DNA of 64,000 nucleotides from Sipunculus nudus (taxonomy: Eukaryota; Annelida; Sipuncula; Golfingiida; Sipunculidae). The notes under the pieces were generated by a model. The model had not been told where the DNA came from and did not search any database. It saw only the letters and a list, made by a program, of their open reading frames with translations. Where the stretch lies: NCBI GenBank assembly GCA_026874595.1, contig CM049308.1:26150367-26214366 (forward strand), read 5' to 3'. Below, in pieces: positions 41,771 through 64,000 of the stretch (positions are counted from its first letter, which is position 1; every line of letters starts with the position of its first letter). The position numbers and the translations under genes were made by a program.

Positions 41771-44155
41771 CATATTAAGAATAATATACATTTGTCACTG
41801 TAAGATAATATAATCGATACGACCCTAGTCCTTTCAGACAAGCCATTGAAGCCTACGAAACATTTCGCTGTCTTTATGTGAACCCAATGCGTGCTCAGCC
41901 TGGGAACTCCGGCGTGATGAATTCTTGTAACTATCTGTAACGAGCATGTCCCTTTAAAGACCTTTCGTTTCAAACGTGACCTTAAAAATACTTGGATGAC
42001 TCGACACATTTAACAATTAATATATCGTCGTGAAAAAGCAAGAAAAGTAGCCTTGAACAAGTGACCCACGAGTCATGACGTTCAGCTGACAAATTGTAAC
42101 AAATAAAAGTTCTTCAGAATTAACGAGAAAAAAAGTTTCATCAAAATATGTCCAGCCATTCCCATGAAATCTAGCCTTTTTGTAGGCAGTCGGCTGATCT
42201 AAAAATGACCATGCACATTTTTAAGGACATCCCCGCCAAAATAATCAAAACAAATTCAACAAAGCCATCCGGCGGTAAGTCAGATAAGCCAGAACTTTGA
42301 AAATGACGTTCTGCAACAATTAAAGTAACCTTTCTACCTCCGCATATATGCAACCTACCACCTTAGGCAACAGGTTTTTCCCGTTTGTCAACTTTGTTGT
42401 GTTTACAAACACTTGTTGATTAGCATGTTCATACATCCTTCAGGGAGGCTTTATAGGAATTTTTAAAGCAAATCTACCCTTAGATCATTAATATATACAC
42501 AGAGGAAGCAGAAATCACAAATTCTTTTTCAAAAGGTAGGTGAATGGGCAGCTTTAAGAATTTTACCTTTACCAGTGATGTTCTTCAGTATAATACTTGT
42601 TCATCAGTAAAATCCCATGTAAATCTTCCGAAACCGTCCACAGAAATCCTAAAAACCTCATCCTTTTATGTCGGTAGTATTCTATAAAATAGCCTTCCGA
42701 AGAAACTAAAAAATGCAAACAATCTAAAGAGCTTTAAAAGGCTGGCGCGCTCATATGTTCTTGCATATAATACCAATGTAGAATAGTTTTATTTTTTACT
42801 TGAATAGCTTAATAATACTAATATTTGAGCGTCATCAAATTCTTTCATTACCGTATACTTATGCGCATTTTTTCTAGACTTTGCTGTGCTAACGTGCACT
42901 GTGTTTTTTTTTCGCTTAATATTCTGTGATTGTGTGATTTCATTTTAGTTTAATGGACCTACAGTATATTATATTTTATTGTATGTATTACAGGGACCTC
43001 CTGTAAACAGTATTTTATTCTGACAAAGGCCATATTTTATGCCATTTATTAACACGATATGTCTCCAGTATTTTAAATATGCGCATTTTCTGAAATTCTG
43101 CCTTGTCAAAACATGTACCCTGTTTCTAAATGAGATAAATGATTGAAAATTTTCATATTTCAATAATATTGTTGCCATAAAGTTGTCAATCAACTTATTG
43201 GCAAATCGAGGCATGACCTTTGAACATTTCTGATCACTAAAGTTTGATAAATGTATGTTATTAATACAGACGTTAAGACAGGTTATTCATAGATATGCTC
43301 CAGCAATTAAGTCATCACAGTTAGTAACTGTTTCTTTCAGGGTTTTTTTCCGGGTGTAAATTTGTCATTTATTTCCTTAAAATCTATATCTCGCAGCTAT
43401 TTCTTTTCAGGCACCGAATGATAAGGTTAAACAATCAGCCTTGAAGCATTCTTGACGGTAGACCATATTTTCTTTTTTTTAACAATAAAGGAGTTTTAGC
43501 TAGTATACTTGGTGGTCATTAAGCAATAGGATTATGCTTCTTGAATATTACTTAATACAATTCATGTTCGTTGAATTGTTATTCTTCAGGGCAACCTTTG
43601 GTTTACGTAAAGATGGTATAGGATTCATCAGCTATAGAATAATGTCTACATTGTGCGATTCTTCTACGCACGCCAGCTTCTCACTACATTGTGAATATGT
43701 TCATCAAAAACAAGATATTATGACAGGAATAAAATAATTTACTCTACACATGATCTCTTGGAGAAAGTCCTATATTGTTCCATTGTTTTTCTTCTTTCAT
43801 ACGTTTTCTTTTTCTCCCTTTTTTGGACGGTTATCTACTCCTCATCCAATTGATGCGTTTGATACGAATCGCGATAATTAGCTGTAAATATTCATACGTA
43901 ATAACTGAAATATGTTAAATTGGAGGGCATTTGCTAACTGTAGGAGATCGGATTAGCAATTGTGTCAGACGAAGGAAAGTTTAGGAAACCTTATTTTTAT
44001 CATTACAAATGAAATTAACGGTACTTTTAAAGAATATGTAACAGTAGACTTAGGAGACGGAGGCCCATGATTGCGAAGCCCTAGGCTGCAGCTCGTTCTT
44101 CCCATACATGAATCTGACACTGACAATACCAAATAAGACAGTATATTGTTACTTT

Positions 44156-44205
44156 TTTATTATAAACGAGGTGATAATAATGATCGTGAAGATAGTATAT
44201 TTATT
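44156..44205 (-). promoter_or_regulatory. Candidate poly(A) signals of the PhyH-family gene
   Basis: Minus-strand AATAAA occurs at 44205-44200 and again at 44161-44156, about 360 and 400 nt past the stop codon. Either could end the transcript; AT richness makes chance matches likely. Confidence 0.35.
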
Positions 44206-44563
44206 ATATATTCGTCAGCTGAAAAGCCACCGGTAGTGCTACCATTTTCTTTCTTTTGTTAAATTCTTACAATTGTGAACCAAATTCTCAGCTTTCTATC
44301 TATACAGCCTTTAAACTGGTATATGAAGTAGTGCACTGGAAGTATCATAAACTCCAAACCCAGGGCAGGACAAGGTTATTATGTTATTCAATTGAGGGTA
44401 AATAATTATTCTTTGGATAACGTCTTAAATATAATGCATGTCATATACTCTTAGTCTATATATCAAGAGTGGCAATTATCAATTAGACAATGAATTCTTT
44501 CAAGCACAGTGGAGACGACGGAGTTTCAGTTTTGGTGTTAACCAGCAGGTAGCGCTATCATCT

Positions 44564-58724
<14,161 letters not shown>

Positions 58725-58754
58725 GTTGACGATGCTACGCTGGCTCTTTCCTCT

Positions 58755-59955
58755 GCAAAAACATTATAGCATGAACCCACGGGGTAAGAGCAAAGTCTCT
58801 CGATCGCCCTATATCATATACTTAATATATGTAACCAGGCCTCTGTCGTGTTGTACTTGCATGTTTGCGCAACTCATTTAAGCTCTAACAATGCACTTAT
58901 TTTTCTTATTTTTGTTTTAAGTGTACCTTGTCAGAAGTCTGGCAAATGAAGCGGTCGAGCCTTGTCCACGATATATCCACTGCAAGTATAGCAGTGAATG
59001 CCCGTTTGTAGGTCATGTGACTTTCTGCCCGCTACAGGTCACATGGTCTTATTTATGCACACGACCCGGGGTCACAAAGCTAGTGAATTGTCTGGCTTTC
59101 TCTGGTTGGCTCTAGCCATCATGTGAGGGAGCATTAAAAACACCCCATTGTTTGATTTTTAAGCATGTTTAGCCAAATCTGCAATAAAATTGACAGAATT
59201 GGTCAATTTTTTAAAAATCTGTGGCCAATCAAAGACATGCTGTCCGAATGCTTGTTTGGGACTGCTTGGAGGGGTATTTTGGGCTTCACTGCATTCGGGC
59301 CAGGATGGTTAAAAAAGGAGATACACAAGCCCCCATGCCCCATTTTCTTGGTCTAGTTTGACTGAAGAAACAAACTCTCAGGTAAAAAAAGTTTAATATC
59401 AAAATTTATTTTTAAAGTTGCCCAAAAGAGGCCCAGACTTCAGGTGTTTTATAGATGTTATATAGGAAAAATAAATACAGCCACGTGTCCTACATACACA
59501 TCATTGTTGCGCCGATAAGTGGTGGAGTCTTGGTATGTTGACCGCGCCTGTGGACAGCCCGAGTGTAGGACCCCTGAATGAGTGCACAGTTCAAACACGT
59601 GACAAGAGGTCAGTGTTACATTGTTAGTGGCCAGTAGAGTTATAGGACATGACCAGCGTAAATAAAACTGCAATTTGATCATATTATCACGTAAATGAAT
59701 TGTTTTTGTAACTTTTGGCTCTGTGTGTAGTCATTACTACCGGTCTAAAGTAATTAAAACCACGTCTAAAAAGAGCTCTAAGATGGTTGGTTTTACCCTG
59801 TCCGCGTTCGGCAATGATCGGTTTCGTGCCTCATGAATATTCGGAATGACGTCAGCTCAGGAACGGCAGTCGGTCATAACAAAGCCACATGTGAGAATTC
59901 ATGACAACAGGTGCACCGTTTCCTGTATTGCGTATGATCGTTAATAGTTAAAATA
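58755..59955. other. Region upstream of the PhyH-family gene
   Basis: Expected to hold its promoter and a leader exon, but I see no convincing TATA box, CpG island or splice-flanked leader. No gene recognised. Confidence 0.4.
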
Positions 59956-61640
59956 ATGCCAAATAGTTGTAAAGCGGGTGGTTGCAGTAACATAAACCGT
60001 GATGGTGTAAAGCCCCGTTCCCACTTTCACGAATTAGACGCCGAATCGCCACGAACTTACATCATTAAAATTCGTAGGGACGTCGTGGGAGAATCGTAGA
60101 TGATGTCTTGAACATTCGGTAATGTTCGTAGCGAGGTCTTGAGCACTCAGAATTCGTGGCGCTATTTTTGAAATGTTCAAAAATTAAGCTTTGTCGTCAC
60201 AAGTCGTAGCTAAGTCGTAACAGTTTCTTGGTAAGTCGTATGAGAGTCTTCTTAATTCTTGTAAATTCGTGATGTAAAACAATGTCACGAATGCTCACGA
60301 AGGACAACGACATCGACACGACTTCAACACGACTACCACAAGAAACTCTCAAGAGAGAGTCACGTTCATAAAGCCCCTTCCTACTTCCACGAATTTGGTG
60401 ACGAATCATCAAGAACTGACATCATAATGTTACGGAAAATTTTATTTTCTTAGTGATTTTTAACTTCTTACAAACCAATGAGGAATAAGGTTTAGAAGTA
60501 AGAACACTGTGTAGATTTGTAAATTTGTTTTAAAGAAGATTTGTATTGTGGTTATTGGTTCCAAATAAATTTGAACTAAAATAATTTGAAGAAGCTGAAT
60601 CAAATAACGTTTCTTTTGTAATTTGTATCTTCTTTGTAAACAAAAAAAGGAAGTTTTTGCAGTGAGTAAACCATGTAGATTAGTAAATTTGTTTTAAAGA
60701 AATTTTTTTTATCGTTAATATTGGTTGACAAAATAAATTTGAACCAAAACAGTTTAAAGAAGCTGAATATATTATACAGTTTCGTCATACATAAACATAT
60801 GGTCAATATAATAATTTATGAATTTCCTATTTTACTATGGGAGAATAAACTGAGCCTAACACAAATTGATATTAACAGAATCTTATATCACATTGAGAGC
60901 TGAATCAATAAGATATTTTAACCAATATTTTGAAAATACATATATTTTACATTCGATTAAGACGGTCGTCTACTTGGACTTAAAGAAGTTAACATCGTAT
61001 TTGCCACCACATAAATAAGTCGTAATTGTCTAATTACTCAAATCAAATGAGACATATATTATCAGTGTTTTAAACTGGATAACTTTTGTCAAATTAAAAT
61101 ATCTGGAGAAGTTGAGTAAAGTGTTGTTATGGTGTCCTTTTACTAATATCGTCTTCTTTGTGACATTACAATAGCCATATATCTCATATATAGCATCTAA
61201 CAATCCGTAGCAAAATTGAATGATCGTAGGAGTATCGTCCACAAGTCGCAGATCAATCGTGGAAATATCATACCAGTATCTTAGACGTCGTCACTGAGCC
61301 GTGAACATTCTTAAAAGTGTCGTGTCATATCGTGCTGGCTTCGGATCACTGTCGTAGCCAATCGTACTGGCATCGTACTCCTTTCGTACAATATCGTGGT
61401 CGTGATGGAATTTTTATCACTCGACAGGCCGATTGGCCACGAATCGCCACGAATTCAACATCGTGGCGATTCAGCGTCAAATTCGTGAAAGTGGGAACGG
61501 GGCTTAAGTTTACACAGGTTTCCTTTGAGCCAGCCAGAACGTTTGAAGAAATGGATAAACTTTGTTTGCGTGAGGCGAGCAAGCTAGGAGGGGCATGCAT
61601 TAGCTCGTTCCGTTTTGTGCTTAGCCTTCACACTACGTTA
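59956..61640 (+). pseudogene. THAP-domain gene, decayed and split by a transposon
   Basis: An ATG at 59956 opens MPNSCKAGGCSNINRDGV, the start of a THAP C2CH zinc finger (CxxxxC). Past the 1,494-bp insertion the reading continues as SLHRFPLSQPERLKKWINFV, the classical VSFHRFP..LRKKW signature. The target-site TAA is counted once. The second half then meets TAG where THAP proteins have a conserved Trp, and the final CxxHF reads CLAF, so the fold is no longer intact. THAP domains bind DNA in animal regulators and P-element-type transposases; which kind this was is unknown. Seen in the sequence: both half-signatures and the insertion. Inferred: loss of function. Confidence 0.8.
60011..61504. mobile_element. 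Non-autonomous inverted-repeat transposon, 1,494 bp, TAA target duplication
   Basis: Both ends read inward AGCCCCGTTCCCACTTTCAC, identical for at least 25 bp and similar for about 45. TAA flanks each side (60008-60010 and 61505-61507). A TWA target fits PIF/Harbinger. A second copy of the left end (AGCCCCTTCCTACTTCCACG near 60371) suggests nested or composite structure. No transposase. Confidence 0.88.
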
Positions 61641-63810
61641 AATCGAGCCATTGTCAGCGTATTATCACACAGGCAACATCAACTTTATGTTAGAATGAAG
61701 AACTGATTACTATCTTAACGAAATTCGGATAGTTAATTAAAATTATATAGCCAGTTTAAAAGAAATCCACTGTTTCCCATTGCTTGTTAGTTGTATTTAT
61801 AGTCGCGTACTTATAACACACAAGTACACCTATGTAACATCCTGCGAGCATGCCTTAAAAAAATACAATAAAAATTGAACCCCCTTGTACAAATTATGTG
61901 AAAATATATATATTAAGATCTGGTTGCCAGATATATTTTTGGGAAATTACTTTTTTGTGCATTTAATAAATCCAATAATATTATAAATATATATGTAGGC
62001 CTACCGGTGATGTACAGCGTTTTTTTGCCGATTTTAAGCAATCCACTGTTTCTCCGATGCTTGCAAGTTGTATATAGTCGCGTGCTAAAATCGAAGTACG
62101 CCTCTAGATAACTTACCAAAAGTATGTCTTCCTTCCAATCACAGTGAAAGGAAATCCCCAGGCACTCATATTAACATATGGATTTCATATAGAATTCATT
62201 CGTGTCATAATTAAACGAATAAATATCTGGATATATTTCATTTTGAAGTGCGCCTATAAATTAATGCAAGTATGACTATACCAAGAATTGACATAGAATT
62301 TTTTTTACAAAACGTGTCTTTGTGTTCAATTCTGCATGAATAAAAGGATTTGGTTCATTGTATTTATACAAGTTCTGCTGAAGAATTTGAGTCTTAAAAG
62401 TTAAACTTTTACAGCAAAATGAGAACATCAAGTGATGCACAAAGGCTCCACGGCAGATTAAACTGGAAAATGGGCTTTCTTAAATTCTTTCTTAGAGCGA
62501 TTTTTATGTATATTTTAAAATATACGGTAATTTACTAGACTTCGGTGTAATGAATTAAAACATTAATAAAGTTGGCAACATTTGTTTTTTGCAATGTTAA
62601 TTCATAGAAGATCTAAAATTATAAAAATACATTCATAAACATCATTATTCATATATGTCTCTTTGTTTGCAGATTTTATTCCAGAACTAATAAAGCCAGA
62701 TGATGACGCATCTTGTTTAATTTTTCAATCATGTGATATATAAACACCTGAAATGTTGAATAAAAATCAATTGAACCTCTTCACAATGATGTTTTATTTT
62801 ATTATCAGAAACATAAAAAACATAAAATATAACACAAATGGATTTAATGTATAATGAATGACCGTGATTTAAAAGATCTGAAGTGTTAACTGATGTTCAT
62901 CGGAAGCCAGGAGGCATGCAAAATTGCACACCAAGGTTTGCTGCCGGACCACAGCTGTGAAGATGCATAGCTGTTATCATGTTCCTGCAGGATAAATATA
63001 ACCCAATAAAAAGTATATAAATATATTTATATGTGTGTGCGCATGACAGAGGTGGGGAGCGTAAATTAGATGATCATCAATTTATTTCATTGTTGAATTT
63101 TGGTGCATACAATTTCATTGAAACACAAGCTTAAAATTATGCCATGGTTACTCAACAAAATTAGACATTTAAGAGAACATACCCATATGACTTGGTCAAA
63201 AACACCTTAGTTTTAACTTGTGAATGTCCACCATGGACATTGTGATGGCATGTAATTCGATTTTTAACAGATGTAGAAAAATAAATGTATTTTAATTACA
63301 AATTTCCTGCGTGGGTACATTAATTCATATGTACAGTTTTATTTTTTAAATATACAAGTTTTTATACGATTTATCAAATATAACTAAATTGAATAAACAA
63401 ACAGAACATTTTACTGAAATTTTGCAAACACACACGTGCGTCTTTCACATAAACACTGCACCATGCATCGGTATAGGCCTACATGTAACAAATCAACAGT
63501 ATATACTTATAATATTATTAAGTATATTAAATACATAAAATAAATAATTTCCACAAAATATCTGACAGCTATATCTTTATTTATATTTTTACATATTTTT
63601 AATCGTTTTTCACGGCATGCTTGCGCATTTCGATTTAAGTACGCTAACATACACAACTTACAAACAATGGATAACAGTAGATTGCTTTAAAATCGACGAT
63701 AGAATCTTAATTAACTATCCCAATTCCGTTAAAATAGTAATTAATTCTTCATTCTAACAAGTTGATGTTGCCCGTTTGATAATACGCTTATAATAGCTCG
63801 CTTTAAACGT
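61630..63810. mobile_element. 2.2-kb region bounded by long inverted repeats
   Basis: 61630-61860 and 63600-63808 are inverted relatives: CAACATCAACTT..GTTAGAATGAAGAA and ATAGTTAATTAA at the left recur inverted near 63700-63770, and AATCCACTGTTTCCCATTG matches an inverted segment near 63675. A third partial copy lies at 62030-62110. The interior is AT-rich with no gene. Either a fold-back transposon or an inverted duplication. Confidence 0.65.
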
Positions 63811-64000
63811 TGTGTGCAAAGAACCTCGTCAAAGATCGTCTCGTGTCCGCCACTGTGTGCAATATGCGTTCTTGTCAACTGGCATCCAATCAGGTTGCCC
63901 GATTCATTGGCAGAGGCTCTGAGCTAAAAACTGACCAATAACCATTGACTTAATATGGAGAAAATTCGGATAAATTAATCGCAAGTTGGCAACACGATAG
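63811..64000. other. Right edge, no gene seen
   Basis: Unique-looking sequence with moderate GC. Two CCAAT-like boxes (CCAATCAGG, GACCAATAACC) might belong to a promoter beyond the window; too little to call. Confidence 0.3.

Overview
This window is AT-rich animal nuclear DNA with small exons and long introns. The introns are crowded with microsatellites, minisatellites, short inverted-repeat elements and tRNA-derived SINE pieces. Gene structure and repeat style suggest a marine invertebrate, most likely a mollusc or another lophotrochozoan. That is inference: no mitochondrial or rRNA marker is present.

Two protein genes can be rebuilt exon by exon, both on the minus strand. (1) 2555-35722 is the 5' part of UNC79, a large subunit of the NALCN sodium-leak channel complex. 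I find 21 coding exons with consistent splice phases, adding up to 867 codons from the start ATG; the rest lies beyond base 1. (2) 44564-58724 is a complete nine-exon gene for a 376-residue phytanoyl-CoA-dioxygenase-family (Fe(II)/2-oxoglutarate) enzyme. All catalytic residues are present. Up to three of its eight introns start with GC instead of GT. The two genes lie in tandem, about 9 kb apart, and nothing suggests a shared function.

Layout: 1-2500, UNC79 intron with a SINE, two inverted-repeat elements and no exon I can recognise. 2555-9361, UNC79 exons 21-17, with three successive introns carrying tandem arrays whose unit spans the exon/intron boundary. 9.4-14.6 kb, a long intron. 14.7-29.1 kb, exons 16-3. 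29.57-31.95 kb, a repeat element with ten 145-bp units. 32.2 and 35.7 kb, exons 2 and 1. 35.8-44.5 kb, intergenic, with a large fold-back element, two LINE fragments and microsatellites. 44.6-58.7 kb, the dioxygenase gene. 58.8-64 kb, a decayed THAP-domain gene split by a 1.49-kb inverted-repeat element, then a 2.2-kb region bounded by long inverted repeats.

The most unusual signal is at UNC79 exons 17, 18 and 19. In each case the tandem repeat in the following intron contains the last roughly 12-29 nt of the exon plus the splice donor, so the true donor is followed by a string of copies of itself. I saw no retrovirus-like or other capsid-bearing element.
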